Notes under the pieces: model-generated
The model's database searches: none
What the model was told of the DNA's origin: nothing
Seen by the model: the letters and a program-made list of their open reading frames with translations, nothing else
Source: Marinicella algicola
GTDB lineage: Bacteria; Pseudomonadota; Gammaproteobacteria; Xanthomonadales; Marinicellaceae
DNA length: 64,000 bases
Assembly: GCF_028401385.1 (NCBI RefSeq)
Contig: NZ_JAQOMR010000001.1
Coordinates: 994,501-1,058,500 of the forward strand
Direction of reading: 5' to 3'
Translations under genes and position numbers: made by a program
Shown: one piece after another, positions 47,817 to 59,301 of the stretch
Layout of the letters: the number at the start of each line of letters is the position of its first letter
How positions within the stretch are numbered: position 1 is the stretch's first letter

Positions 47817-49133
47817 TCAAACATTGCCGTCTTTTTGCCAGCCTTTCGTTTCTTGTCATCCGGTCGGAACGTGTAGCCGGTTTCCACGGCGCTAAGGCCG
47901 AACTTGTCGCGCAGCGCATCCATTGCGCTCTCCGCCGCCGCGCGGCGGGCCGCCTTTGGGTCGACGAGGTCCGGTGGATCGGCGGTCGCCGGGTCGCAAA
48001 GCTCACCGATGCCGATACCGATCAGGCGGAAGCGGGTGCCATCAGCCTCGTTCTTCAGCAGCGACAGCCCGGTGGCGAATATCCGGTCGGCTAGCTGGGT
48101 TGGTGCTTCCAGATGGCGGCTGCGGGTGCGGGTTTTGAAATCGGCGGTTTTCAGTTTCAGCGTCACCGTGTACCCGGCATGGCCCGCTGCCTTGGCGCGC
48201 CGCGCAGTTTTTCGCTCAGCCGCCGCAGATGCCTGGCAAGTGTTTCGAAATCGCTGATATCGGTGAAGAAGGTGGTTTCGTTGGAAACGCTTTTGGCCGC
48301 GCGCTCGGGCTTTACGCTGCGCGTATCCTCGCCGCGGGCCAGATGGTAGAGCCGCTGGCCGATCGTGCCGTAGCGGCGCAACAGCTCGTTCTTTTCCATC
48401 CGCTGAAACTGACCGATGGTCGTCAGCCCGTCGCGCTTCAGGGTTTCGGTAAAGGCCTTGCCGACGCCCCAGATCATGCTTACTGGTTTGTCCGCCAGGA
48501 AATCCACGGCCTCCTTTTCACCGATGACGGAGAAGCCGCGCGGCTTCTGGAAGTCCGAGGCAATCTTGGCGAGGAACTTGCAGTAGGAAAGTCCGATGGA
48601 GATCGTGATCCCGAGTTCGGCCTCGACACGGGTGGCAAAGCGGGCGAGGGTTTCGGCAGGTGCTGCCTTGTGCAGGCGCTCGGTCCCGGAGAGGTCGAGA
48701 AAGGCCTCATCGATCGACAGCGGTTCTATCAGCGGCGTCAGATCGTGCATCATCTGTCTGAGCTGCCGGCCGACGGCCGCGTATTTCTCCATGTTCGGGG
48801 GTATGACGATGGCTTCGGGGCAAGCCTCCAGCGCCTTGAACATCGGCATTGCCGATTTCACACCGCGGATGCGGGCGATGTAGCAGGCCGTAGAGACGAC
48901 GCCGCGTTTGCCTCCGCCGATGATGACCGGCTTGTCGGCGAGCGACGGATCGTCGCGCTTTTCAATCGCCGCATAAAATGCGTCGCAATCGATATGGGCA
49001 ATGGAGAGCGAAAAAGCTCGTCATGGCGCAGCAGGCGCGGGCTGCCGCAACGGCTACAGCGTCGTGCACTGCCGTGTGCCGGGGAAATACAGTCGCGGCA
49101 CAATCCGCTTGCCTGAGAAGTCATCGGGGCCAT
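47817..49133 (-). CDS. dinB: DNA polymerase IV (apparent frameshifts)
   Basis: A Y-family translesion polymerase of about 435 residues. An N-terminal cysteine-rich stretch (LCRDC...[13 protein letters not shown]) resembles the short zinc-ribbon-like extension of rhizobial DinB proteins. The palm has [17 protein letters not shown] and the catalytic [12 protein letters not shown]; the thumb and little-finger parts follow ([20 protein letters not shown]). Frame changes near 49010, 48180 and 47830 are needed; the last puts the stop at 47817 instead of inside the convergent gene. It bypasses damaged bases with low fidelity. Confidence 0.88.
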
Positions 49134-49208
49134 GGCGATCGGAACAAATGTTGAACACGGCGAAATTAGTGCCGCCGGACAGGCAAGGCAAGCGCAATTT
49201 CCCGGTCA

Positions 49209-49861
49209 TCAAGTGTTCTCTGCCACGTGGCGACGGATGATCTCGTCGGCGTGATCCCAGCCGGTTGCGAGGACAGAAGGCGGCGTGGTCTTCGGCGCCA
49301 GTGCACGGTAGTCGTCATTGATCAACAGATTGATCGTCAGCGCATCCGGCAGGCATTCGGCCACCGAGCGGCAATTATAGAGCATATCATCGACGAAGAT
49401 CAGTAGCGGCGGGGCGGTTTTGCAAAGCGCCTGCAGAACCTCGCCCTTCGGCTGTTCCGAGGCGATCAACGGAAAATCGAAGCCGTGACGGACCAGAAGC
49501 CGCTGCCGCTTTTCGCGGTGGTGCGGGGCATGGCCGTCAGCAGCAGCACATCGGCAATATCCGTCAACCCTTCAAGCGTATCGCGGGCCGTATCGAAGGG
49601 AGCCTGCCAGTTTTCCTGATTGTCGTAGAATGCGGAAAGCAGTGCGCCGACTTCTGAAACGTCCACACGCCGCCCATCATCAAGCGATATGACATTGCCG
49701 TTAAGGCTGAAGGTATCAAGCTTCAGTTCGTGGCCATTGGCTTTCAGAAAAGCCTTGAAGGGTGCGACGAATTGCAGCACCACTTCATCCACGTCGACGA
49801 CCAGAAGCGGCCGTTCTCCTATTATAAGATCGCGTGTGAAGACCTCGGCTGCCTGCGTCAT
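49209..49861 (-). CDS. HAD-superfamily hydrolase (apparent frameshift)
   Basis: About 217 residues. Motif I is LLVVDVDEVVLQFVAPFKAF, with two aspartates, motif II is VLLLTAMPHH, and the acidic motif IV is PPLLIFVDDMLYNCRSVAE. The halves are in different frames meeting near 49505, after LLLTAMP. The start ATG overlaps the stop of the upstream DUF3572 gene, so the two are co-translated. The family is found in rhizobia next to DUF3572; the substrate is unknown. Confidence 0.75.
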
Positions 49862-50155
49862 TGTTCGAAACCATCGCTATAGTCGAGCTTCTGCCAGGCC
49901 CGCGATATTGTTTGGGGGCAATGCCATTGTCGGTGCAGAATGCCATCAATGTCGGTTCATGGCCGGCGATGAAGCCGATCATGGCGCGCTCGAAGCCCGG
50001 ATCCTCGGTGAGCGCGCGCAAATGGCCGGCCTCAACGCCGGAAAGAGCACAAAATCGGCTCAGCATTTCGGGCTGCTGGGAAAGCCAGACCAGAATGGCG
50101 ATGGCGAGCTCGTTTTCGGGGGAGTGTTCTCCGGCTCTTTTTGAAAATGTTGCAA
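49858..50155 (-). CDS. DUF3572 family protein (apparent frameshift)
   Basis: A small helical protein of about 98 residues. The core ENELAIAILVWLSQQPEMLS and FERAMIGFIAGHEPTLMAFC match DUF3572, an uncharacterised alphaproteobacterial family. The tail AWQKLDYSDGFEQ is reached by a frame change near 49905 and ends in a stop overlapping the HAD gene start. The N-terminus is unclear: no ATG is found, and a TTG at 50155 is a candidate if one C is missing in a run near 50124. It is divergent from divK. Confidence 0.65.
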
Positions 50156-50278
50156 CAGGATTTCCGTTTCTTAACCAAATCGCCCTAAACTCGGTGGCTG
50201 ATGCGCTCACAGTGGCACACCGGGGTGATTCTAGCGCCTTGCCGGCGCGTTGCAAGCCGGGGCAAGGGGATAGTGCGA

Positions 50279-50650
50279 ATGGCAAAACAGGTTCTGATTG
50301 TTGAAGACAATGATTTGAATATGAAGCTGTTTCGTGATCTCGTTGAGGCGCAGGGTTATGAAGTGGTGGAAAGCCGCACCGGCGTGGATGCGGTGGAGCT
50401 TGCCCGCCTTTTCAGGCCCGATCTGATCTTGATGGATATTCAATTGCCCGAAATTTCCGGCCTCGAAATTGCGCATGAACTGAAAGCCGACCGGACGCTT
50501 GCGAAAATCCCCGTCGTCGCGGTGACAGCGTTCGCCATGCGCGGGGATGAAGAGCGTATCCGAGAGGCGGGATGCGATGCCTATCTTTCAAAACCGGTTT
50601 CGGTCCCGAATTTCATCAAGACCGTGAAGACCTATCTGGGTGATGCCTGA
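50279..50650 (+). CDS. divK: Single-domain response regulator DivK
   Basis: An intact 123-residue receiver-only protein, starting [20 protein letters not shown]. The phospho-acceptor aspartate is in [17 protein letters not shown], the conserved threonine in [13 protein letters not shown] and the lysine in [13 protein letters not shown]. This matches DivK, which controls the DivJ/PleC kinases and CtrA in the alphaproteobacterial cell cycle. A PleD-like gene follows after nine bases, as in other rhizobia. Confidence 0.95.
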   Translation: MAKQVLIVEDNDLNMKLFRDLVEAQGYEVVESRTGVDAVELARLFRPDLILMDIQLPEISGLEIAHELKADRTLAKIPVVAVTAFAMRGDEERIREAGCDAYLSKPVSVPNFIKTVKTYLGDA

Positions 50651-50659
50651 GGGGCGAAT

Positions 50660-51930
50660 TTGAATACCGCGATGGATGAGAGCATTGTTCTGATCGGAGG
50701 CGAGGGCGCTGTTGCGCAGACGCTCTCGGCAATGCTGAGCGGCTGGTCTGTGGGTTTCTTCCAGGCCGATTTTTCCGACAGTCAGACGACGATGGCGGCG
50801 GTTGATGCCGCGAGCCTGATTCTTGTTGCGGTGGATGATGATGCCCCGGGGCCTGCGCTTGCCTGCTGTGGCATCCTGAAGGAACGTGATTCTGGTGTGA
50901 GCGCGCCGGTGGCGATCGTGACACCGGAGCGGGCGGATGCGACGCTGCGGCTGGCCGCCCTGCGCGCGGGCGCCGATGATGTAATCGGGCTTGAGCACAA
51001 TCTCAGCACGGCTGCTGCCCGGATTTCAGCGCTTCTGCGTTTTCGCACGCTTCAGGCCGAGGCGGGCGCACTTGCTTTCGGTTGTGCGGCGCCACATGCC
51101 GCAGCGGTGCCGGATGAGACGGTGAAGGTTCTCGTCGTTGCCGAGGATGCGGCAATGCGGCAGGACCTGTTGAAGAGCATGCTTTCGCTAACAGCGACCG
51201 TGGCGACGGGGAACCTGCCCGAAGCCCTTTATCTTGCCTCCAGTCAGCGGTTTGATCTTGTACTTGTTCATGGGGGCGCTGTCCTTGCCGATGCCCTGCG
51301 GATCTGCGGCCAGCTGCGTTGTGTGCCCGGCATGCGCTTTGTTCCGCTGTTTGCGCTGTGCGAGCCGGGTGGCATACCTGATATTTCGGGTGATGCGGCA
51401 CGCAGCGCCGATGATTGCATGATATGGCCGGGCGAGACGGGAGAACTGGTCCTGAGAGCGCTGCTGCATTTGCGCCGCAAGCGCTACGTCGAGGCGCTGG
51501 GAGCCGCGCTTGATGATGATGTGTCAGTGGAACCGGAATCTTCCGACGCTGTGACTGGCCTTCTGGCGCCCGAGCGTTTCGCCTCCACGCTGAACACGCT
51601 CAAGCATGAGGCCAGCACCGCCGGAGAACCGCTTTATATGGGTGTTGTCAAAGTGCCAGATGACCCTGGCGGAGATCGTGTCGAAGCCGTCGCCTCATTG
51701 ATCCGGTATCATCTGAGCGGTCGCGATGCAGCAAGCCTGGTGGAGGAGGGGCTTTTGCCATTCTTTATCCGGACCGCCACCGCGACGATGCCGAACACGC
51801 GATTGCACAACTCCGATTACGGCTTGACGCCAGCCTTGCCGGCCGCACGGCCGACTCCGCCACCGGTACGTTGAGCAACGCAGAACACAGGCCGTCTCCA
51901 GTCCGTACCGCCTTGACGGAAGTGAACTGA
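50660..51930 (+). CDS. Degenerate PleD-like protein (REC-REC-GGDEF remnants; apparent frameshift)
   Basis: About 423 residues in the place and layout of PleD, after divK. The first receiver-like domain (VLIGGEGAVAQTLSAMLSGW, LILVAVDDDAPGPALACCG) lacks the standard DD pair, a second one follows (TVKVLVVAEDAAMRQDLLKS), and the C-terminal part resembles a GGDEF fold (TGLLAPERFASTLNTL, then LVEEG and AFAILYPDRHRDDAEHAIAQ). Where active PleD reads GGEEF, this protein reads VEEGAF, so cyclase activity is not expected. A frame change near 51750 restores the tail ending VRTALTEVN. TTG at 50660 is chosen because AGGGG lies upstream; ATG at 50672 is possible. Confidence 0.78.
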
Positions 51931-52330
51931 ATTCCCGCAAGGTCTGGGCGCGTTTCGCAGGAAACGCGCTAGAACACAAGTTGGCCCCCGCCGGCGGTTT
52001 CTACATGCGCGGAGCCGGTGGAAAACGTAGCTGCCAGGGCCAGTAACGCCCAACTGTTAACCTTAAAATTGACAGAATTCAGGAACAGCCTGAGAAACTG
52101 GTTGATTATTATTTCAGTACGTACAAAGTTACTGTAACGGCCTTTTGGCAGTTACCCCATGATGCTCAGGTCCGCCGCATCTCCTGGAATCGTGGGGTCG
52201 GTCGGTTGGTCGCTATAGGGATTCCTCGTGCCCGAGCGATCAACCGGCCGGTCTTTATGTTAGCGCTTTCTTTTTAGTTTATCCGTGCCGCTGGCGCGCT
52301 TGCGTGGACGATGCCACAGCGGGCGCCCGT
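51931..52330. other. 400-base gap between pleD-like gene and msrB
   Basis: No coding frame is recognised. Ribosomal protein L33 (rpmG), which follows pleD in several rhizobia, was looked for and not found. An AACCTTAAAATTGACAG segment near 52055 could hold promoter elements, but no good -10 box follows. Confidence 0.4.
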
Positions 52331-52744
52331 CTATTCCGGGTCCGGCACGAAGCTCATCGAATGTCCGTTCATGCAATACCGCAGACCGGTCGGGGCAGGG
52401 CCGTCCGGAAAAACATGGCCCAGATGGCCACCGCAATTGGCGCAGCGGATTTCGGTGCGCTCCATGCCGAGTGTTTCATCGCGCAACTCCGTAACAACAC
52501 CGGGTGCTACCGGCTCGAAGAAGCTCGGCCAGCCGCAGCCTGCATCAAATTTGGTATCCGAGCGGAACAGGGCAGTTTCGCAGCCGGCACAATAGTAGGT
52601 ACCTGATTCGAAACTGTTCCAGTGAGGGCCAGTGAACGGCCGCTCAGTGCCATGTTGACGCAATATATGATATTGTTCGGGCGTCAGTTCTTCACGCCAT
52701 TGTGAATCTGACAGCTGTTTTTTCTGTTTATTGCTCTGGGTCAA
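52331..52744 (-). CDS. msrB: Peptide-methionine (R)-S-oxide reductase
   Basis: An intact 137-residue enzyme that reduces the R form of methionine sulfoxide in proteins. Zinc-binding CxxC pairs are visible in [13 protein letters not shown] and [15 protein letters not shown], and the catalytic cysteine in [13 protein letters not shown] (near residue 126). [15 protein letters not shown] contains the family's conserved tryptophan. It has no signal peptide, so it acts in the cytoplasm. Confidence 0.95.
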   Translation of the reverse strand: MTQSNKQKKQLSDSQWREELTPEQYHILRQHGTERPFTGPHWNSFESGTYYCAGCETALFRSDTKFDAGCGWPSFFEPVAPGVVTELRDETLGMERTEIRCANCGGHLGHVFPDGPAPTGLRYCMNGHSMSFVPDPE

Positions 52745-52990
52745 TGTCGCGCCCCGCTATCTTTTGCCGTTTAATGGGATTGTCCGCAGCCTTAGTTGGG
52801 TTGCAGCACGAAGAAAAGCAATGGCCGCTTCACCGGGTGAGGCTAAAGTGACGAATTCTGTGGTGCGTCATCTTGCGCATGCGAAAAACCGCCACTCGCC
52901 CTTGAGCCGGTGCTTTTCTTACCGTAACACCTATCTTGTCCGGACTTTTCGTCCGGGCCAGACTGTATATTGCAAGTTTTTGGAGACGCC

Positions 52991-55351
52991 ATGACTGCCA
53001 ATGAAACGGCTCTTGTACTTTTAGCCTTGTGCTTGCCTTTTCTGGGCGCGGTCCTCTCTCCGATAGTCTACCGGATATTCAAGTCATATGCGCCATGGCT
53101 TCTTGCGCTGTTGCCGCTGTTCTCGCTGATCCAGTTTGTTCGTTTGGTCCCGCAGATCGCGGACGGCGCGGCGCTGACCGGTGGTTATGACTGGGTGCCG
53201 AGCCTGGGTTTGCGCTTTTCCTTCCTGCTCGACGGTCTATCCCTGACATTCGCGATCCTGATCACCGGCATCGGTACGCTGATCGTGCTTTATTCCGGCG
53301 GCTACATGAAGGGGCATCCGCAGCAGGCGCGGTTCCTCTCGTTCATGTTCATGTTCATGGGCGCGATGTTGGGTATTGTGGTTTCCGACGGCCTGCTGAT
53401 GCTTTTCGTCTTCTGGGAGCTGACCTCGATCACCTCCTTCCTGCTGATCGGCTTTGACAATGAGAAAGCAGCTTCGCGCCGCGCGGCGCTGCAGGCGCTG
53501 GTGGTTACCGGCGGCGGCGGTCTCGCGCTTCTGGCTGGCGTACTTTTGATCCAGCACATCACCGGCGCCACTTCGCTGTCTGCGCTGTTCGAGACTGGTA
53601 ATGTGCTGCGTGACAGCCCGCTTTATCTCGCGGCCTTTATTCTGGTGCTCGGCGGTGCCTTTACAAAATCCGCTCAGTTTCCGTTTCACTTCTGGCTGCC
53701 CAATGCCATGGAAGCACCGACGCCGGTTTCGGCCTATCTGCATTCGGCCACGATGGTGAAAGCGGGTGTGTATCTTCTGATGCGGCTGAACCCGGTGATG
53801 GGTGATACGGCGGCCTGGTCGACCGTACTGCCGGTCTTCGGCGCTGCGACATTGATCGTCGGTACGCTTCTGGCCATCCGCCAGACCGACCTGAAGCTCA
53901 TGCTGGCCTACACGACGGTGTCCTCGCTTGGCCTGATGGTGATGATGACGGGCATGGATGTCCCGCATGCTGCAGAGGGTGCGGTGCTCTACCTGATTGC
54001 CCACTCGCTGTTCAAGGGCGGGCTTTTCATGGTGGCGGGCCTGGTCGATCATGAAACCGGTACGCGCGATCTGACCAAGCTCGGCGGTCTGGCAAAGGCA
54101 ATGCCGATCACATTCGCGGCCGGTCTTGCGGGTGCCGTTTCCATGGGCGGGCTTCCGCCTTTTGTTGGTTTTCTCGCCAAGGAAGGGCTGTATGAGGCGC
54201 TGATCGCCGGCAGCCTGTTTGCGACGATCTTCCTGGTGATTGCGATTATCGGAAATGCCCTGATGTTTGCCATCGGCTTCGGTGTCGGCCTCAAGCCCTT
54301 CATCGGGGCGAAGACCGAAACCCCGAAGCACGCGCATGAAGGACCGGCGCTGATGTGGATCGGACCGGTTGCGCTGGGTTTGACAGCGTTTCTGGCGGCG
54401 TTCTTCTCACATTATTTCAACACCCATTTTTCTGGCCCGATGGCGAGTGCGGTTGCCGGCGAAGAGGTCGAAATCCACCTTTCGCTGATTCCGCATATCG
54501 GCCTTCCGCTGGGCCTTTCCATGCTCACGGTCGCCATAGCGCTGGTGATTTACTGGAAACTCGATGCAGCGCGTGCGGCGATGGCCGGGCTTTTGTCCCG
54601 GCTCGGTCCCGGGCCCGATTCCTGGTTCGACAGTTTCATGCGCGGGATCGTCCGCCTTTCCTTCCGGGTTACTCAGACGGTCCAACCCGGACGGCTTGAA
54701 TTCTATATCACGGCAACGTTCTGCATTATTGCTGCAGTGCTTCTGGTTTCGCTGGTATCCTTCGGCGAGATGCCCGAATGGCCGGGCCTTCCCGATGACG
54801 TTCATATCAGTCATTGGGTCATACTGGGGCTGGCCGTGGTGGGGCTGGTGGCCGTAATCACTGCGCATAACCGCCTGACGGCGATCGTCACTCTTGGCAT
54901 TCAGGGGTTCTGCGTCGCCGTCCTGTTCCTGCTGCTTGGCGCGCCTGATCTCTCGTTTACGCAGTTCATGGTGGAGACGCTGTCGGTCGTCATTCTCACC
55001 CTGGTGATGACGCGGCTCAATCTTGTGCCGTCCGACCACCGCGCGCTTGGCCAGAAGCTGTTTGACGGCTCCATCGCTGCCCTTTGCGGCCTTGGCTTCG
55101 CGCTGCTTTTGATGCGCACGATCCAGGTGCCGTTCAATGACGAGCTTACGGTCTTCTTCAATACCTATTCGAGGGTCATCGCCCACGGGCAGAACGTCGT
55201 CAATGTCATCATCGTTGATTTCCGCGGAACGGATACGCTGGGCGAGATTGGCGTGGTGATGATCACCGGGCTTGCCATTCTGGCGCTGATCCGCGTGCGC
55301 GCCGGCAAGACCAAAACGCAACCTGTCGCAACAGAGGAGCAGGCACGATGA
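52991..55351 (+). CDS. mrpA: Na+/H+ antiporter subunit A
   Basis: The largest subunit of the Mrp (Pha) multisubunit cation/proton antiporter, intact at 786 residues. It is related to complex I Nuo[21 protein letters not shown] with the key glutamate, [20 protein letters not shown] with a conserved lysine, and [19 protein letters not shown]. After about residue 600 it contains the MrpA C-terminal segment with [20 protein letters not shown] and [23 protein letters not shown] at 52991 follows GGAGA. The stop overlaps the mrpB start. The operon is complete through mrpG and should give Na+ or K+ tolerance at high pH. Confidence 0.95.
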   Translation: MTANETALVLLALCLPFLGAVLSPIVYRIFKSYAPWLLALLPLFSLIQFVRLVPQIADGAALTGGYDWVPSLGLRFSFLLDGLSLTFAILITGIGTLIVLYSGGYMKGHPQQARFLSFMFMFMGAMLGIVVSDGLLMLFVFWELTSITSFLLIGFDNEKAASRRAALQALVVTGGGGLALLAGVLLIQHITGATSLSALFETGNVLRDSPLYLAAFILVLGGAFTKSAQFPFHFWLPNAMEAPTPVSAYLHSATMVKAGVYLLMRLNPVMGDTAAWSTVLPVFGAATLIVGTLLAIRQTDLKLMLAYTTVSSLGLMVMMTGMDVPHAAEGAVLYLIAHSLFKGGLFMVAGLVDHETGTRDLTKLGGLAKAMPITFAAGLAGAVSMGGLPPFVGFLAKEGLYEALIAGSLFATIFLVIAIIGNALMFAIGFGVGLKPFIGAKTETPKHAHEGPALMWIGPVALGLTAFLAAFFSHYFNTHFSGPMASAVAGEEVEIHLSLIPHIGLPLGLSMLTVAIALVIYWKLDAARAAMAGLLSRLGPGPDSWFDSFMRGIVRLSFRVTQTVQPGRLEFYITATFCIIAAVLLVSLVSFGEMPEWPGLPDDVHISHWVILGLAVVGLVAVITAHNRLTAIVTLGIQGFCVAVLFLLLGAPDLSFTQFMVETLSVVILTLVMTRLNLVPSDHRALGQKLFDGSIAALCGLGFALLLMRTIQVPFNDELTVFFNTYSRVIAHGQNVVNVIIVDFRGTDTLGEIGVVMITGLAILALIRVRAGKTKTQPVATEEQAR

Positions 55352-55766
55352 ACACGCTGATCTTCCGGACGGCTGCGCCGTTCCTGTCCGCCCTGATGAT
55401 GCTGTTTTCAATTTTCGTGCTGTTGCGCGGACACAATGCGCCGGGCGGTGGCTTTATCGGCGGACTGATCGCCGCTTCGGCGATTGCGATTTTCGGCATC
55501 GCATCAGGTGTCGCGGCTGTCCGCCGCGCAGTATTTTTCATCCCATGGCGATCGCCGGCGCCGGTCTTCTGCTTTCGGTTCTGTCGGGTTTGATCTCGAT
55601 TTTCGCACATGTGCCATTCATGACTGCGCACTGGATCTATCCGGTGATCTTCGGTGTCGAGGTTCCGCTCTCCACCGTCACGACCTTCGATATCGGGGTC
55701 TATCTCGTTGTATTCGGGTCGATTTCCTCGATCTTTTTGGCCCTTGAAGAAAAGGACCATGTCTGA
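55348..55766 (+). CDS. mrpB: Na+/H+ antiporter subunit B (apparent frameshift)
   Basis: About 139 residues with four membrane helices. [20 protein letters not shown] and [20 protein letters not shown] are typical of MrpB; the second half [20 protein letters not shown] and [20 protein letters not shown] is in another frame, with the break near 55540 after AAVRRA. Start and stop overlap mrpA and mrpC, which indicates translational coupling across the operon. Confidence 0.92.
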
Positions 55767-56143
55767 TGGAATTCCTGCTGTCCTGCCTTGTCGGTCTGTT
55801 CTTCGCTGCAGCCATCTATCTGATGTTGTCGCGTCATAGTGTGCGGATCATGCTCGGCATCGCCATTCTCGGCAATGCGGTCAATCTCTTGATCTTCACG
55901 GCCGGGCGGATCACCGGCTTTGTGCCGCCGATCATTCCCGATGCCATGGAAACACTTCCTTCAGGCACCGCCAATCCGTTGCCGCAGGCGCTGATCCTGA
56001 CGGCGATCGTAATCTCGTTTTCGTTCTTCGCCTTCCTTCTGGTTTTGACCTATCGCGCGTATCAGGATCTCAATACCGATGATACCGACGATATGCGGGC
56101 TGCCGAGCCCAAGGACCAGCCCATGCCGCCGCTCGGCTACTGA
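55766..56143 (+). CDS. mrpC: Na+/H+ antiporter subunit C
   Basis: An intact 125-residue NuoK-like membrane protein with three helices. AIYLMLSRHSVRIMLGIAIL and NAVNLLIFTAGRITG are typical, followed by PLPQALILTAIVISFSFFAF. The start overlaps the mrpB stop. In Mrp complexes MrpC contributes to the membrane path next to MrpD. Confidence 0.95.
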   Translation: MEFLLSCLVGLFFAAAIYLMLSRHSVRIMLGIAILGNAVNLLIFTAGRITGFVPPIIPDAMETLPSGTANPLPQALILTAIVISFSFFAFLLVLTYRAYQDLNTDDTDDMRAAEPKDQPMPPLGY

Positions 56144-56166
56144 CAAGGATATAAAAAGACCGTTCC

Positions 56167-57725
56167 ATGGCCGCTTCGTCCCCCGCCCATAATGTCGATC
56201 TGTCTCTTGCGCTGACAATGGAACCGTCAACGCTGACGGACTGGCTCGTCATATTGCCCGTCGCCATCTGCATCACTGTCGGTGCGGTGCTGATGCTCGT
56301 TCGCAAACACACGGTCTGGCATCCTGTGATTGCCATTCCTTCACTTGCCGTTCTTGTCGTTGTCGACGCATTGCTGGTCTATGCTGTTGCCAGCAACGGC
56401 CCGATCACCATGGTGGCCGGCCGCTGGCTGCCGCCATTCGGCATCGCATTTTCGGCCGATCTGCTTGGTGCGCTGTTCGCTCTTGCTGCCGCGATTGCCG
56501 GACTTGCCGGTGCGGTTTTCGCTATCGGCGATATCCGGAAGAGCGAACGGCTTTACGGCTTCTATCCGTTTTTGATGCTTTTGATGGCGGGGGTCTCCGG
56601 CGCTTTTCTGACCGGTGATATCTTCAACCTCTATGTCTGGTTCGAGGTTCTGTTGATCTCATCCTTTGGCATGCTTATCCTGGGCTCCACCCACGAGCAG
56701 CTTGACGGGGCAATGAAGTATGCGGTGCTGAATTTGATCGGCACGACGCTGTTTCTGATCGCGGTTGCCTACATCTATGCTGTGTTTGGTACGCTCAACA
56801 TGGCCGATATCGCGCTGCGCGCTCGCGCAGCGCCCGGCCTGCCGACAGCGACGATCGGTGCCTTGTTCGTACTCGCATTCGGCATGAAAGCGGCCGCATT
56901 TCCGGTCAATTTCTGGCTTCCGGCGTCCTACCACACCCCCGTACGGTGGTTTCCGGCCTGTTTGGCGGATTGTTGACCAAGGTTGGCGTCTACGCCCTCC
57001 TGCGGGTCATGGTGATGATCCTGCCCGCTGATCTGGCAAATCTCGGCGCTCTCGTCAGTATCAGTGCATTTCTGACCATGGTGCTTGCGGGTCTCGGTGC
57101 GATCGCACAGCACGATATCCGCCGCACCGTTGGTTATGTGGTGATTGTGGGCATTGGCAACATCTTTGCCGGTGTTGCCGTAGGCGGCGTGTCCGGTCTT
57201 GAGGGAGCGCTGGTCTATGCGCTCCACTCCATGGTGCTGATGACGGCGCTGTATTTCATCGTCGGCCTTGCAGGAAAACTCGCTGGCGGTTTCTCTCTGG
57301 TCGAGATCGGCGGCCTTTATCGCAGTAATCCGGCTTTTGCGGGCCTGAGCCTTGCGGCCTTCTTCGCCGCCGCCGGCCTTCCACCGTTTTCCGGCTTCTG
57401 GCCGAAGGCGATCCTGGTGCGGGCAACGCTTGATGATGGATCGTGGTGGCTGACCTTTGCCATTCTTTTTGCTGGCTTTTGTACTACGATCGCACTGGGG
57501 CGCATTTTTCTTCTCGCCTATTGGCGGCCTGCCACAGAGCCGCCCGCAGCCAGAGTGAAATTGCCGCTGTCGCAGAGCCTGCCGGTGGTAGCGCTGATGG
57601 CGCTGGTGGTGGTCTTCGGTGTCTATCCCGAACCGCTCCTGACCATGGCCGGGCGCGCTGTCGCAGGCATTCTCTCGCCTGAGGCCTATTTCATGTCGGT
57701 CTTTCCCGGGGAGATTTCTAGATGA
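56167..57725 (+). CDS. mrpD: Na+/H+ antiporter subunit D (apparent frameshift)
   Basis: A NuoM/N-like antiporter subunit of about 519 residues with some fourteen helices. GDIFNLYVWFEVLLISSFGM contains the conserved glutamate in TM5, and GALFVLAFGMKAAAFPVNFW with LPASYHTP contains the lysine region of TM7. After YHTP the frame changes near 56940 and continues TVVSGLFGGLLTKVGVYALL, and later LPPFSGFWPKAILVRATLDD. A run of C at the break suggests a missing base. The stop overlaps mrpE. Confidence 0.93.
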
Positions 57726-58195
57726 GTATGTTGCTCCTGAACCTTGTCCTGGCGATTGTCTGGGTTGCCGTTACTGGCAGCGCGTCGCTGCACAATCTGG
57801 TGTTCGGCCTTGTGATTGGCGCTATCTCGGTGGCGCTTGTCCGCCACCAGATTGGCGGGGCTGGATATTTCACCAAGGCCCGGCGCATCGTCGCGCTGTT
57901 GCTGATATTTCTCTATGATCTGATGAAATCAGCCTGGTCGGTTGCCACGTTGGTCTGCTCGCCCCGTATGGAGTTGAAGCCGGGCATCCTTCGCTTTGAA
58001 CTGTCGCTTGAAAAGGACTACGAGATCGTTCTTCTTGCCAATATGATTACACTGACCCCTGGTACGCTGACTGTCGATGTGTCGGATGACAAGAAGTATC
58101 TCTTTATCCATGCCATTGATTGTTCCGATCCCGACAGTATCCGCCGTGATATTGCCAACGGGTTCGAAAAGAAGATCAGGGAGGCCTTCGCCTGA
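57722..58195 (+). CDS. mrpE: Na+/H+ antiporter subunit E
   Basis: An intact 157-residue protein with two or three N-terminal membrane helices and a soluble C-terminal domain. [20 protein letters not shown] and [20 protein letters not shown] match the conserved MrpE region. Start and stop overlap the neighbouring genes. Confidence 0.95.
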   Translation: MSMLLLNLVLAIVWVAVTGSASLHNLVFGLVIGAISVALVRHQIGGAGYFTKARRIVALLLIFLYDLMKSAWSVATLVCSPRMELKPGILRFELSLEKDYEIVLLANMITLTPGTLTVDVSDDKKYLFIHAIDCSDPDSIRRDIANGFEKKIREAFA

Positions 58196-58584
58196 TGACA
58201 CCTGATATGATTGTTGACGTAGCCGCAGACCTCTCGATCGCAATTCTGTCTCTCGCGCTGTTATTGACTGCGTTTCGGGTGATAAAGGGGCCGACGCTGC
58301 CGGACCGGGTTCTGGCGCTCGACATGCTTGTCGCTGTTGCGATGGGCTTTATTGTGGTGATCGCCATCCGCACCGGTTTCACGCTTTATATCGACATTGC
58401 GATTGCACTTGGGCTTGTGGGCTTTCTGGCGACGGTGGCCTTTGCCCGCTTCATCCGTTCAAGTGGCATGCGCGATGAAACGGAAACCGGATTCGGCGTG
58501 AAGCCGCATCCGATGGCCTATGATTCTGGCGCCAGCGGCGAAGATGTGCCGGTGGTTTCCGCGGATCGGGACAAGAAGGAGTGA
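58195..58584 (+). CDS. mrpF: Na+/H+ antiporter subunit F
   Basis: An intact 129-residue protein with three membrane helices. [20 protein letters not shown] is the family signature, and [20 protein letters not shown] follows. A hydrophilic tail of about 35 residues ([20 protein letters not shown]) is longer than usual. Confidence 0.95.
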   Translation: MTPDMIVDVAADLSIAILSLALLLTAFRVIKGPTLPDRVLALDMLVAVAMGFIVVIAIRTGFTLYIDIAIALGLVGFLATVAFARFIRSSGMRDETETGFGVKPHPMAYDSGASGEDVPVVSADRDKKE

Positions 58585-58588
58585 TACC

Positions 58589-58935
58589 GTGACGGCGTAT
58601 TTACTGGCCCTTTTCGTTTCTGCATTGATGCTGGCGGGCGCACTGTTTGCACTTACGGCCGCAATCGGAGTTCTGCGCCTTCCCGATCTCTATTCGCGTA
58701 TGCATGCGGCCTCGAAAGCGGGGACGGTAGGCGCCGGTCTGATTTTCTTGGCGATTGGCTTCCATGATGGTGAGATCACCACATTTGTGCGCGCCTGCGC
58801 AGGCATCGCATTTTTGTGCTTACAGCTCCGATCTCCGCGCATCTGCTTGCGCGCGCCGCGCATCAGGTCGGCTATCCACTGCACGAGAATACAGTTCAGG
58901 ATGAACTGCAAAGCAGCGAAGATGGTCAGCTTTGA
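58589..58935 (+). CDS. mrpG: Na+/H+ antiporter subunit G (apparent frameshift)
   Basis: About 115 residues, starting at GTG 58589. [20 protein letters not shown] is the MrpG signature, followed by [20 protein letters not shown]. The last third ([20 protein letters not shown], ending SSEDGQL) is in another frame, with the break near 58815 in a run of T. This is the last gene of the seven-gene operon. Confidence 0.92.
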
Positions 58936-59301
58936 AGCGTATTTTGCCTTTTTTAGTGTTGGAGCAAGCGTCTTTTTGCGGAGTATCGGTGATTTTCTCT
59001 AAAGAGAAAGTTAGTTTTGTTCGGTTTGTAACTTTACTTTTTCGTTTGGAATGATATCCCCTCTTCGATGCCTTTCTGACGAGGCTTGTCTGAATATAGG
59101 GCAATATCTGTCCTGTTTTGATGGGATTGCGGATTGGATAAGTTGAAAACTTGCTTTTGCAGGCATGATTTCAGGATCGATTCGTAGATTGCAACCTATA
59201 TATATCTGCAATTAAAGGCGGTGTTATATCTGGTGAAGGCGACATAGAGCTTTCGGCGATCTCTAATTACAGGCGTAATAACAAAAAAATAGGAGTGAAT
59301 A
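58936..59301. other. A+T-rich leader region before mucR
   Basis: About 365 bases without a coding frame. TTTTCTC-TAAA-GAGAAAG near 58992 is a small hairpin that might end the mrp transcript. The rest is more A+T rich than its surroundings and includes TATATATCTGCAATTAAAGG close to mucR, the kind of AT-rich DNA MucR itself binds, so autoregulation is plausible. Confidence 0.45.

Noticed and set aside
51931..52330. rpmG (L33) expected after pleD
   Set aside because: I read all frames of the gap and found no L33-like sequence.
53237..54337. 366-residue minus-strand open frame
   Set aside because: Antisense to mrpA, which is strongly supported and intact.
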